From Earliella scabrosa (Eukaryota > Basidiomycota > Agaricomycetes > Polyporales > Polyporaceae): a stretch of 64,000 nucleotides of DNA. Both the position numbers and the translations under genes were made by a program. Numbering within the stretch: the stretch's first letter is position 1; each line of letters opens with the position of its first letter. The stretch lies in assembly GCA_022605405.1 (NCBI GenBank), contig JABYQQ010000011.1:1585942-1649941 (forward strand), in the 5' to 3' direction. This document shows, piece by piece, positions 1 to 9,499 of the stretch. The notes beneath the pieces are model-generated. The model saw nothing but the letters and a program-made list of their open reading frames with translations, was not told where the DNA came from and ran no database searches.

Positions 1-965
1 CATGAACATTCCCAATCCGTGGAACATGGGCGTGCCGTGGCAGCCCATGATGACACTGTACACATCAAGGCCGCATCGGCCTGGAAGAAGTGGGTTGTGG
101 TAGCCACGGAAGGGTTAGAAGGGATGTCACACGTACTCGGTTCCTGACCCCACAAGAACATGCGTTCGTGTGTCCAAGGTAACGGTTTGGGATGTCCAGT
201 AGACCCTACACAACATATATCGGTGAATGTTGCGAAGGTCACCTCGACCCAATATGCGACTCACCAGAAGAGTGCAGAATGATGCCATGCGCCTTGATGT
301 GGAATTTCCGCGGAAGCTCCACCTCGACCGCAAAAGGATTCTTTGGATCCAACTCGTCGGCATATATGTCTTCGAACACCGGCATCGCATGCTTCGCAAC
401 ATGAACTCCAGACGCAGACAGCGTAGCCAGTGCTTCGTTGGCGATGTCTTGCATAAACGAGTCCCCAGACACGAGGATATGTCCCGTTCCCGTGCGCTGC
501 AGCATATCCGCGATCGCACCAGCAGCGTTGCGCGTCGAGACGAGGAAGAGCGTGCACCCCGCCCTCATGATCCCGAGCGCCGTGGTGAAGTACGTGATCG
601 TATCTGCGCGCATCTGCATTGAGCACCTCTCTCCAAAGAAAGGGTCGCGATGATGCTCTAGGAAACGCACCAGTGTTCGCGAACAACGCTACGATCGGCT
701 GTACCTCTGCAGCTTCTTTCCCCCCACAGCCGACCTTCGACGCAACGTACTTCGCTGCGCGGTCCATCGCGCGGTTAGCCGTTGCGTACGTGATGTACTC
801 CAGCCTATCTCCATCCTGGTAGACGAACAGGGGGTAGTTCGGGTTCGCTGTGGCATGCCACTCGTACAGCTGTGAGATGACGAGGTCCTTTCGGTTGACG
901 AGCTCGGTGGGAGGGCGGAACTCCGTGGTGACGTGCGAAGGGAGTTCTGCGGGGTTCGGAGGCAT
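1..965 (-). CDS. NRPS-like adenylate-forming enzyme, N-terminal part (partial)
   Basis: Five-prime end of an AMP-binding (ANL superfamily) enzyme. Exons read 965-671, 613-265, 205-137 and 80 to beyond the left edge. Their 57-59 bp introns have GTGCGT, GTGAGT or GTACGT donors. Joining exons 2 and 3 creates the phosphate-binding A3 motif GSTGHPKP, split by the intron after its first Gly. The fourth exon continues with HGTPMFHGLG, typical of basidiomycete aminoadipate-reductase-like adenylating enzymes (A-T-R architecture). Such enzymes activate a carboxylic acid with ATP and often reduce it after loading on a carrier domain. The start is the ATG at 965, before PPNPAELP. An upstream in-frame TTG was ignored. 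Adenylation is well supported; the reductase half lies outside the window and is inferred only from family resemblance. Confidence 0.78.
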
Positions 966-2189
966 GTCGGGGCTGAAGTCTATAGATATCAAGCGTTGAC
1001 CGTGGGTGTGTGGGTCTATGTCGAAGTGTTGCCGCAGGTACAACAACCTCAAAGCCAAGAGCGGGGCGGGCGTGAGCGTCGAATGGCGCGAGATTAGACG
1101 TGCTAGAACCTAGGGCCTGTGTTATAAGAGGACCTTGGGGTATGCGTGTCTGCAGGGGCAAGGCATTCCCACCGGATCAATGGGAAGAAGCAATGAGATA
1201 CCACCAGATAGACCTGCCGTGGGTTACGAACTCACCACATGTAAGCAGGGAATCGCAAGCAAAGTGTGCGCCGTTCCGATGCCTCTCAATGAGCAACGGC
1301 ATTGGCAGAGCTGCGTACATCTGAGCATGTCAACTGATCTTCAAGTTGAAACTGGAGATAACACCGGCGGAAAGACGCGACGGGGCGTGTAGAAGCACTT
1401 TCCGTACTTCCATTGCGGTCTCCTGTCATGAAAATATCACAAATGTCTTCTGGGATAGCCAACGTGGCGGAGGTGCGTGAAAGGAGACCATGCACGTTGT
1501 GTGAGTGTCTCGTACGGGAGGAAGGCAATGGATGATTAGCGAGCGGACGAGATGTTTACCCCGAGAAGCATCCATCGGACTACCGGGATCCAGGAGCGGG
1601 CGGTTCGGACCAGCGTTGTGCACTGGAGCCATTGTGGTGAGAGGAGCAACATTCCGTGGGAACCTCCCTGGCCGGCAGCTCTATCGTACACGACGCTCAC
1701 TGTCTGTTGTCGCGCCATACCCACGAACTGTCAACTTTCAGCGAACAAAAGGGTGATACGAGCACAGGTGCGACTCACCATATGTGCAGCGTAATGCTCT
1801 CGCCTTGAACTGGAGTGATATCATCATCTGTATACGTGACCGGTGTGAGACCGTCCTGGTACTGGATTCACAAGGCGCTCCGAACCAACGGGTGCAGCTG
1901 CAACCAGATACAGGGAATGAGGTATGCAGCTGGGTATATGCGCTCACCGTAACGTCGATCACCTCATTTGCCGTGACAGCCGGGGTCTTCCTAAGGTCCA
2001 GCCCGGCTTGCACTCCCGTGCTTCTGGTGTGGGACATAGTACGCTCATGTTCGTAGAATCGAGTCGCTGTATGGTACAACACAGTGGTAAAACACATTAT
2101 GTACAAGTTCCTAGAATGAGAAGTGCAGAATCGACTGGGTGGTGTTACAATGAGAGAGATTGTCGCGAAGCACGGAAGTCCGCACCTGA
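966..2189. other. Intergenic, no gene recognised
   Basis: About 1.2 kb between the 5' end of the adenylating enzyme and the 3' end of the first membrane-protein gene. Only short unconvincing open frames occur on either strand, and no RNA gene or repeat was recognised. The part nearest 965 is presumably the promoter of the adenylating enzyme. Confidence 0.5.
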
Positions 2190-2900
2190 TCAGACTTCAG
2201 CCACGCCGATCTCCATGTACGGCAATCCACAGGCCGGATCGCAGCGGGCCTTCCTCCTTCTTGAGTCCCAAGAGGGCATCTCAACTAGGACGGCGATACG
2301 AACAGCTTCAGGAGGATTGCTGGTAGGATGATAAGAGGTCGGAGATAATACTGAGGAGAGAGGTCCCGGCGTCGACGCGTCAACCCACGAGCGGTCCTCA
2401 TCGTGTGGTGGTCTCGACGCCGAATTGACGCGAGCCAGAGGGATCGCGGTAGACTGCGGAGGCGTGACATGACGCCTCCTCCTCCAAGGCCAGCTGAAGC
2501 GTAGACGCGACTGAGGAGGTCGAACAGGAGTTGGAGGTGGGGACTCTTGCAGCGACATGCACAGTGCGCATGACACTGGCTGCACTCGCGCACAACATGA
2601 ACGCCTTCGAGTGAGCGCGGCCCCAAGCACGGAGAAGCTGTAGCGCGGACGTACCATGATCTTCTCCCATCCATCCAATGCCCCAACATCCGCGCCTTCT
2701 CCTATATGCACATCGTACATCTTCGGTGACTTCTCAGCCACCTCCGCGCGCGCGGCGTCCGCTGCTCGCATCCTTGCCAGCTCTCCCCGCCGTCGGGACA
2801 CCGTGCGTACGACAACGAAGAGCATGAAGACCATGACGATGGCGAGGCCAGCGACGCCTGGGATACCCTCCGTCACGGATCCGAATTCGATGGTCGCCAT
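2190..2900 (-). CDS. Single-pass membrane protein, MYDVHIG/PYMEIGV family, copy 1
   Basis: Two exons, 2900-2655 and 2579-2190, give about 211 residues ending in TGA. A membrane segment (residues ~15-33, AGLAIVMVFMLFVVVR) is followed at once by an RRR stop-transfer cluster, so the C-terminus is probably cytosolic. Conserved blocks in order are MYDVHIG, GWEKIM, PVSC (first residues after the intron), a Pro/Arg-rich linker, RIAVLVEMP and the terminal LPYMEIGVAEV. Copy 2 at 11784-13433 has the same blocks and the same intron position and phase, with PLSC after the splice, so they are paralogs. The 75 bp intron (GTACGT..GCAG) is a multiple of three without a stop, so a retained form would stay open. 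I recognise no named domain; function unknown. Confidence 0.72.
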   Translation of the reverse strand: MATIEFGSVTEGIPGVAGLAIVMVFMLFVVVRTVSRRRGELARMRAADAARAEVAEKSPKMYDVHIGEGADVGALDGWEKIMVRPRYSFSVLGAALTRRRSCCARVQPVSCALCMSLQESPPPTPVRPPQSRLRFSWPWRRRRHVTPPQSTAIPLARVNSASRPPHDEDRSWVDASTPGPLSSVLSPTSYHPTSNPPEAVRIAVLVEMPSWDSRRRKARCDPACGLPYMEIGVAEV

Positions 2901-3584
2901 CGAGCCTGACGGAGCACGACACGCGCGGATCTTGTGTATGGGGAGGGCGTCGTGATAAGTCTCGTTGAAGGGTCGTAAGGAACGTTGGGCATTTGGTGGC
3001 GCATAGCAAGGGCATGCTGAGAATAGGGGGCAGTACTAGTGTGCGTGTAGGACTCCAGGTCGAGCCTCGTCGACGTACAGGTGATATTGAAAACGTGCTT
3101 GAGGGCGTACCTAAGAGCAACTCAAGATTGACCTGTCAGTACTAGTGTGCAGCGTCCAGATTCTTCGTCCTGATCAAGGCCCTGGCCCTCCCTTGTCCTG
3201 TCTCTCCTCGCGTGGGTTGTCTGCGGAGATCCTGAGAGAGGCATTGACCCGAATGCCTTCTCGAAGCTGTTGGACTTGAAGTAGAGCAAGGTTAAGAGGG
3301 GTTGTGAGACAGAAGGCCAAGGGATCCAAGATGTCCATGCAGAGTTAGTCCCCATATCCAAGCATTTGACGAGACAGTAGATCCTCTTGGCCGACGGGGT
3401 TGCCGTCATCGACCTCAGGCACATGAAAGGCTTGCATTTGCCGTGTAAGTGGCTGCACTCGGTGGAAAGGCGGGTTCAGGCGATACGCAAGAGGTCAGAA
3501 AGTGAGAAGAGAGAATTCGAAGGAAGCAAGCTTAAGATTTTCACAAGCGCTCTAGATCCTAGTAGCAGTTGGGCTAGCACATCT
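2901..3584. other. Intergenic, left flank of the LINE
   Basis: About 680 bp upstream of membrane-protein copy 1, ending at the LINE target site. A 14 bp direct repeat CAGTACTAGTGTGC lies at 3031-3044 and 3137-3150. Short open frames on both strands show no recognisable protein similarity. Part of this is probably the copy 1 promoter. Confidence 0.45.
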
Positions 3585-3594
3585 CCATCTATGT

Positions 3595-3599
<5 letters not shown>
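3585..3599. repeat. Target-site duplication, left copy (15 bp)
   Basis: CCATCTATGTGACTT directly abuts the poly(T) run, that is, the poly(A) tail of the minus-strand LINE. The identical 15 bp recur at 11623-11637, immediately outside the element's 5' end. Confidence 0.95.

Positions 3600-3632
<33 letters not shown>
3600..3632 (-). repeat. Poly(A) tail of the LINE
   Basis: An uninterrupted T run on the plus strand is the 3' poly(A) tail of the minus-strand retrotransposon. It starts where the 15 bp target-site duplication ends; the duplication's own last two bases are also T. Confidence 0.93.
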
Positions 3633-3633
<1 letters not shown>

Positions 3634-3836
3634 GTGGAGCGTTATCGCTGTAGACACCGGTCTGCTCACTGAGAAGGAGCTCTGGGTGTCAGTGCTGGAA
3701 CGAACCAGCCAGCAACGCCAATCATGTAGGGCCAGAGCGCGAGGCTCCGACAGTTACATCTCATACCGCGAGGAAATGCTATTACGCACGAAGTGTGGGA
3801 CTCGGTCGTTGGCGCTTCCTTTGGTTCTTCGAACCA

Positions 3837-6800
3837 TCAGCGTCCCCGTTTGATACCCACTAAAACCCCGCAATCCAGCACCCATTCTTTGGGTAGTCTG
3901 TCAAGCCCTTCAACCACCGGGCCCCATATTTTTGCAACGCGCTCAGCGTTCAACGCCTTCCTTCCAATCGCGCGGGCTGCTGTTCTCCTGTCCAGGGTGA
4001 GTCGAGCATTGACGGCCGCCCGCCACCTATTCTCTATTTCAGCTTCGGAGTGCTCTGCTCCTTCGTTTTGGATGACCCGCTCACATCGTAACTTCCAGAC
4101 CAAGTGGAGCGATTCTGAGCATAGCACAGCCCACAGCTTCTCGGTCCAGGGACGCCTCTTGCCATCATCCGTCGTGATGGCCAGGCACCCGGCTCCCAGG
4201 GTGGTTCCCCACCGGAGCGGGACTGGTGGTAGCCCCGCTCCCTCCCACAGGCCCTGCAGCAGATTCCAGACCACTGCCTGTCCTGCTGCTTCGCAGCGGA
4301 AGAGAATGTGGTCCATGGATTCGGTGCAGCGGCACTGGGGGTGCGAGCAGGTAGCGCGCTCTGTCAGCTCCGGCCCCATTCCGGGCCTGTTCCAGTGAGT
4401 GCCAACCATGTAACCGTCATGCATTGTCATCCACATGAAGCTTTTGGCTTCTCGCAGCACATGCACCGACTGGAGCGACCTCCATATGGACGCGTCATCC
4501 GGCCTCCGTCCGCACGCCTCTTCGAGCCCGTCTCGGATCTCATCTAGGTTCGTCTCCGTGCGCGGTCGCGGCTTTACTTTCGCCGCCTTCCTTTGTCTAA
4601 TTGCTCTGTATGCCAGGCTTTGAGTTAGCTTTGAGAGCTTAACTCCGGAGAGCGCAAATAGACGGGTCTCCCGGGCTCCAGCTGGTGTAGCTTGCAGCTC
4701 AGACACTCCTGCCTCCGCCAGGCCTTCGGCGCATGGGACCCTTGGGTCTGGGTCGTCTGTGGGCGGCGCCCGGAGGACGGTATGGGCTTTCCGTCTCCGA
4801 AGTACCTCCTTAGTCTCTCGTAGTTTTCGGGAGACGTTACGCCTAATATAGCCTTCGTCTTCATCCTTCCGAGAACCAACGGTTATCGCGCGTAGGACAC
4901 ATTTGTCGGTGAGCACCGCCGTCAGCGGGGCTTGGTCGTTCGCTCGGAGCGCCACATCTGCCAGCGCATACACAGTTGCTGTCGAGCAGTCTTGCCTGTC
5001 GTGCTCCGGCACGAGCCCAGCCGTGTTTATAGCTGAGTCGCAACTCTCATATACGCCAAAGCTTGCTTCCGCACTGACTTGGCCCTCCATCTCGCAGCGC
5101 CCCGCCACTGCCACTACTATTTCCGGGTCGGTGTCGACCACACTCATGTCCAGGCGCTCCGCGCTCGGGCATGCCTCCGGGTCCGTGAATATTCGGAGCG
5201 CGTCTGAGGTTTGACCGTACGTCGTCACCCTTCTATCGAAGTACGCCGCCCGTTCTTCTTCAGGTATCGCGCACCAGACTTCCTCTTCGTAGTCCTCAGG
5301 GTGTTCTCCTCTAGGGTCCCATCTGGGCTGAAGCGTGTTAAGGAAGTGTTCAGCTCTTAGAGCACACGCCTCCGGGTTCTGGCACCCCAGCTGCTGACGA
5401 TATCCAGCGCATCCGTCGCACTCGCACATGGCGCCTCTCGTCCGGTCATGGGTCGGTTCAGAGCGCAGCGCCGCCATAGCTTCGAAGTCTCCCACCGTGA
5501 CTAGCTTGTGCGTTTCGCGCAAGCAGGAGGTGGCTCGTGATCTCGACGCTAGGGTCCTTAGCTTGGACGTGTCAGCCACGGGGCTCTCCCACATGGGAAG
5601 GTCTCGTATTATTCTGCGTGACGGGGCCAAGGCTTCCAGCCTCAGCCCATGCTGCCGAGCCACCTTGACCATGCCGGTTAGCTCCGGTGGTAGAGCGTTT
5701 CGTCTTATAGAGGGCTCCCAGGTCTGCAGGAACGGGTTCACCCTCAGGCGCTGATCTTTTATTTTGCAGCTCTTGGTCGGGTTCCTCGCGAACAGGTCAT
5801 CAGCTAGCCAGGTCAACAGCGGGCGGTCCTTCCCAAAAGTCAGGTATTGCTTCAACCACATGAGGTCAATTGCCTCGTTCCGAGCTTGTATATCTAGGAC
5901 TCCCAGTCCCCCATGCTCGACGGGGAGCATGACATGGTCGAAGCTGACAGGCGAGTTGGCTTTGTCGTTCCATAGGAAGTTGCGGATTGACCTGACTAAC
6001 CGCTTTTCAACATCCTTAGGCATCCTCTGCACGTCCGTGAGGTACTGCGTCATGCCCCCGGCCATCATCTGTATGACATGCTTACGTCCCTCCAGGGTCG
6101 GATTGCTTAGTCTCCATCGGTCAAGCGTGTCCGCAATCTTTGCCAGTCGAGGCGACCAAATATCCGCCTGTGTTACTTGGTTCCCAAAGAAACCACCGAG
6201 GATCCTCACCGGTTCCCCATCCGCTGCCATGCGGACACCTCTCGGGCAGTTATTCCAAGTGCCGCGCTCGCGGTACTCCGTCACTACTCGTTCCCGGAAC
6301 GCCGGGGAGCCTATGGGCAGTAGCTCCGTTTTTTTTATGTTGAATTTCGCTTTCGCAGCGGAGCACCAGGTATCGAGGATGTGCTGAAGCACTTCGAAGT
6401 TGTCGTCTTCGGCTAGGTAAGTGGTGGTGTCGTCTGCGAACAGGGTCGCTTTCAACGCCTCACTACATTTTGGCAGATCGATACCTTTTAGACTCGACGT
6501 CCGTATCATTGCAGAGAGTGGCTCGATGGCTAGGTCGAACAGCAGACACGATAAAGGGTCGCCTTGGCGGACCCCTCTATACACCTTGTATGGCTTACTC
6601 AAGACTCCGTTTATCATGACGGACGTTTCGGCCCGCGCGTACAGCGTCTTGACCATGTCGACGAAGGTGGGAGGGAAGCCGAACGCCTCTAGGACTCTCC
6701 AGAGGTAGTCGTGCGCAATTTTATCGTACGCTTTCTCCTGATCTAACGCTACGATTATCCCGTTCGTTTCAGTCACTTCTGCCCAATCGATCATCAGCCG

Positions 6801-9368
6801 TGCCAGCTGGGTATGGTCGTGAATGCGGCGCCCTGGGACAAAGCCCGCTTGCGACGGGTGGACCAGGTCATTCGCCACACTCGCGAGGCGTAGTGCCAGG
6901 ATTTTGCTGAACAGTTTGTAGTCCGTGTTCAACAGTGTAATGGGACGATAATTCGCAATTTTCGTGAGCTCTCCTTTCTTGTATATCGGGGACATCCATC
7001 CCTCGGAGAAGCTTGTACGGGCTGACACTCCGTGCTGTCGGACGTCTTCAAAGACTAGGTGCATCATCCCTACAACGTCAAGCGGGGCTCTGCCCTCAAC
7101 CCGTGAGTCCTCCTTGTATCTCTCGTGCAGTATCTTCCACAGCTCGTATGGGAGCCCGTCAAGACCTGGGGCGGACCCGCTTTTGGAGAATTTGAGCGCC
7201 ATTTCGCACTCTTCCCTCGAGATCGCCTCGCCCATCTCGTCAGCCTGCTCCTCCGTTAGAGCGACATGTATTGCGTTCAGCGCGGAACGTATGTCGGCTT
7301 CACGCTGGTCGGGCGGTTTGACTGATTCGTCATCTGCCTGTACTTTGTAGTGATAGTTGCGAGCCATCTCTGCCATCTTCGGCGAGCTTCTTTCAACCTC
7401 CACGTTTCCCCCTCGCTGGGTCTGGGTCTCTCGTTCGAAGCCAGGGATCAGCTCACGCATCACTTGCGGCCTGTGGAGCTTGGACCAATACTTCGACGGC
7501 CGTTCGCCCTCTACTCGGTGCCTAGCCCTTGCATTCTGTTGCAACTGCTTGTAGCGCCGCTGCTTCAGCTCGCCTATCCGACTCATCAGTCCTTCGGTTT
7601 CTTTCGCCCTGTCATTCGAGCCTGGCGTCGAGCTATTCTGGAGCGCTTTTAAGGCGGCTTCTTTCTCCGCAATCTCTGCTAGGAGCTTCGGGATGACTTG
7701 CTTTTCTTTCGCTCTCGCCATTTCCATCCAGTCCCTTTTCAGCTGCTGGAAGACCGTCTGGGGATTGTGCTCCTCCGAGCGCTGGCCCGTGTCCACTAGC
7801 CGTTTGATCTCCTCTATCGCAGCGAGCCCCTTACTCTTCATCCGTTTAGCGAGGGATTGGTTCTTCACCACACTCATAGGGAACACGGGCCTCCCCTTGC
7901 CCGTCATGGTTGCGTGCTGCGAGGTAAGGCTGACAGTCACCATTCTGTGATCCGTCCTGATGCCCGACTCGCTGATAGACCATCCGTACGCTAGCTGGAA
8001 GAGCGTTCGGGTCACATAGATCCTATCGAGTCGCGAGCATATGGGATTTCCGCCATTCTTCGTGTGGAACGTGTAGTCGCGGTCGGTAGGATGCGTCGCT
8101 CTCCAGCCATCCAGGAACATGAGCCCTGCTGCTGTTTTCATGGTGTCAAGCTCCTCGACTGAGGCGTCTGGCGGCTCACGCACTGGTAGCCTGTCTGCTG
8201 CATCCTCAATGTTGTTGAAATCGCCCGCCATCAGATCGGGCCGCGCCGCTGGGTGCGACTCATAGTATTCTGTGAGCTTCTTATAGAAGTCGCACCGTTC
8301 TTGGACGCCCAACGATGTGGGCGCGTATATGCACAGTAGCTTTCTGACCTCTCCCCCCGCGCATCGTATTGACAGCTGTAGGGCTCGCCCAGGCACTATC
8401 ACCTTCCGCGTCGCTCCCTCTGTCGACACAAGGCGGAGGTTCACAACTATTGCAACACCCTCCTTCTGCGACGGTCTGTCGGGGTGGGATGACGCGAAGA
8501 TCCGAATCTTGCGAGGGTATATCCTGTGCAGCTCGTCAATTTGCGAGTCGAGGAGGTGAGTCTCCTGCAGCATCAGGATGCCAATTTTATGCTCATTCAT
8601 CATCCGGTAGAGCTTCCCCCATTTGTTCAGGTCATCGTCTCGGCGTAGGTTGCCGAACCCATTCATATTGAGGGATGCGACTTTGACAGCTGTTTTTCTC
8701 GCTAGCTGCTCAGCAAATCTGCGCACCCGTCGCGACCCGCCTTGTCTCAGTGGGTCCTGTAGCCCGTCCGCTAGCTCTCCCCTCTCCTGGGCAGGCAGCT
8801 CCCCGGTTACGCCGTACAGGCGCGGGGTACCCTCCACGCGGACACCGCTGTGGGGGGGCTCGTCGGAGCCTAGTCCACCACCGTTTGTGTGTGGACTCCT
8901 TTGGCGCTGCTCTCCGTGCGTCAAGCCAGCGTCATTCTCTGGGTCCTCTCGCGATGTGTTGTCGCGAGTGGCATCCGAGGGGCCGTCGGGAGCCTGAGTG
9001 CGATCCCGGTGCCCATCCTGTTCGTCCCGGTCTAGCGGGTTCCTCCTGCTGTCCGATTCACTAGTCCCATCCTCGAGCCGTGCAGCCGCAGGCGCGCCAC
9101 CTAGCTCTCCGGAGATTAGTGGCGCTATTCCTGGTCCCGTGTTGATGCCGCCGTGTTGCTGCTGTAGCTGCCATGTCGTAGGTAGATTTGTCGTTGCAAT
9201 GTAGATTCCATCTTGAGGCCTGCAAAACCCGCAAAACGTTAGTCCCGGAGAGTTGTCTGCACTTCCTCTCGAGCTCTCGCAGCGTCGGTTGGTCGTGCAC
9301 AGGTCAGCAGGCTCCGGTAGGCCTACTTCCTTAATTGGGGTGTGTGCGTTGCATCCGTCGCTCCGCAC
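3837..9368 (-). CDS. LINE ORF2: endonuclease / reverse transcriptase polyprotein
   Basis: Open for 1843 codons counted from a GTG at 9368; the preceding in-frame stop is at 9377-9375. Domains: a low-complexity N-terminal extension (1-225); an exonuclease-endonuclease-phosphatase fold at ~229-480 (SLNMNG, LQETHL, AGDFNN, RLDRIYV, SGIRTDHRM); a linker; reverse transcriptase at ~780-1060 with catalytic FADD at 977-980; a Cys cluster at 1315-1335; a degenerate RNase H-like stretch at ~1411-1530; and a zf-RVT-type zinc motif at 1674-1692 (C-x4-C-x-C-x5-H-x4-C). Odd: no ATG occurs until codon 235 (8666), which already lies inside the first strand of the endonuclease. Initiation therefore probably uses a non-AUG codon, reinitiation or frameshifting after ORF1. 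The RNase H region lacks part of the usual D-E-D set. Confidence 0.93.
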   Translation of the reverse strand: MRSDGCNAHTPIKEVGLPEPADLCTTNRRCESSRGSADNSPGLTFCGFCRPQDGIYIATTNLPTTWQLQQQHGGINTGPGIAPLISGELGGAPAAARLEDGTSESDSRRNPLDRDEQDGHRDRTQAPDGPSDATRDNTSREDPENDAGLTHGEQRQRSPHTNGGGLGSDEPPHSGVRVEGTPRLYGVTGELPAQERGELADGLQDPLRQGGSRRVRRFAEQLARKTAVKVASLNMNGFGNLRRDDDLNKWGKLYRMMNEHKIGILMLQETHLLDSQIDELHRIYPRKIRIFASSHPDRPSQKEGVAIVVNLRLVSTEGATRKVIVPGRALQLSIRCAGGEVRKLLCIYAPTSLGVQERCDFYKKLTEYYESHPAARPDLMAGDFNNIEDAADRLPVREPPDASVEELDTMKTAAGLMFLDGWRATHPTDRDYTFHTKNGGNPICSRLDRIYVTRTLFQLAYGWSISESGIRTDHRMVTVSLTSQHATMTGKGRPVFPMSVVKNQSLAKRMKSKGLAAIEEIKRLVDTGQRSEEHNPQTVFQQLKRDWMEMARAKEKQVIPKLLAEIAEKEAALKALQNSSTPGSNDRAKETEGLMSRIGELKQRRYKQLQQNARARHRVEGERPSKYWSKLHRPQVMRELIPGFERETQTQRGGNVEVERSSPKMAEMARNYHYKVQADDESVKPPDQREADIRSALNAIHVALTEEQADEMGEAISREECEMALKFSKSGSAPGLDGLPYELWKILHERYKEDSRVEGRAPLDVVGMMHLVFEDVRQHGVSARTSFSEGWMSPIYKKGELTKIANYRPITLLNTDYKLFSKILALRLASVANDLVHPSQAGFVPGRRIHDHTQLARLMIDWAEVTETNGIIVALDQEKAYDKIAHDYLWRVLEAFGFPPTFVDMVKTLYARAETSVMINGVLSKPYKVYRGVRQGDPLSCLLFDLAIEPLSAMIRTSSLKGIDLPKCSEALKATLFADDTTTYLAEDDNFEVLQHILDTWCSAAKAKFNIKKTELLPIGSPAFRERVVTEYRERGTWNNCPRGVRMAADGEPVRILGGFFGNQVTQADIWSPRLAKIADTLDRWRLSNPTLEGRKHVIQMMAGGMTQYLTDVQRMPKDVEKRLVRSIRNFLWNDKANSPVSFDHVMLPVEHGGLGVLDIQARNEAIDLMWLKQYLTFGKDRPLLTWLADDLFARNPTKSCKIKDQRLRVNPFLQTWEPSIRRNALPPELTGMVKVARQHGLRLEALAPSRRIIRDLPMWESPVADTSKLRTLASRSRATSCLRETHKLVTVGDFEAMAALRSEPTHDRTRGAMCECDGCAGYRQQLGCQNPEACALRAEHFLNTLQPRWDPRGEHPEDYEEEVWCAIPEEERAAYFDRRVTTYGQTSDALRIFTDPEACPSAERLDMSVVDTDPEIVVAVAGRCEMEGQVSAEASFGVYESCDSAINTAGLVPEHDRQDCSTATVYALADVALRANDQAPLTAVLTDKCVLRAITVGSRKDEDEGYIRRNVSRKLRETKEVLRRRKAHTVLRAPPTDDPDPRVPCAEGLAEAGVSELQATPAGARETRLFALSGVKLSKLTQSLAYRAIRQRKAAKVKPRPRTETNLDEIRDGLEEACGRRPDDASIWRSLQSVHVLREAKSFMWMTMHDGYMVGTHWNRPGMGPELTERATCSHPQCRCTESMDHILFRCEAAGQAVVWNLLQGLWEGAGLPPVPLRWGTTLGAGCLAITTDDGKRRPWTEKLWAVLCSESLHLVWKLRCERVIQNEGAEHSEAEIENRWRAAVNARLTLDRRTAARAIGRKALNAERVAKIWGPVVEGLDRLPKEWVLDCGVLVGIKRGR

Positions 9369-9499
9369 ACTTGCTTATGGGCGCACAGTCCATCTATAGC
9401 CAGCCAGGTCCGAGTACATGAACACATACGAGGGGAGATGCGAGCGGTACATAAGCGACGTGATACATATCATGCGCAGGCGCAGTCCATAGGCTACCG

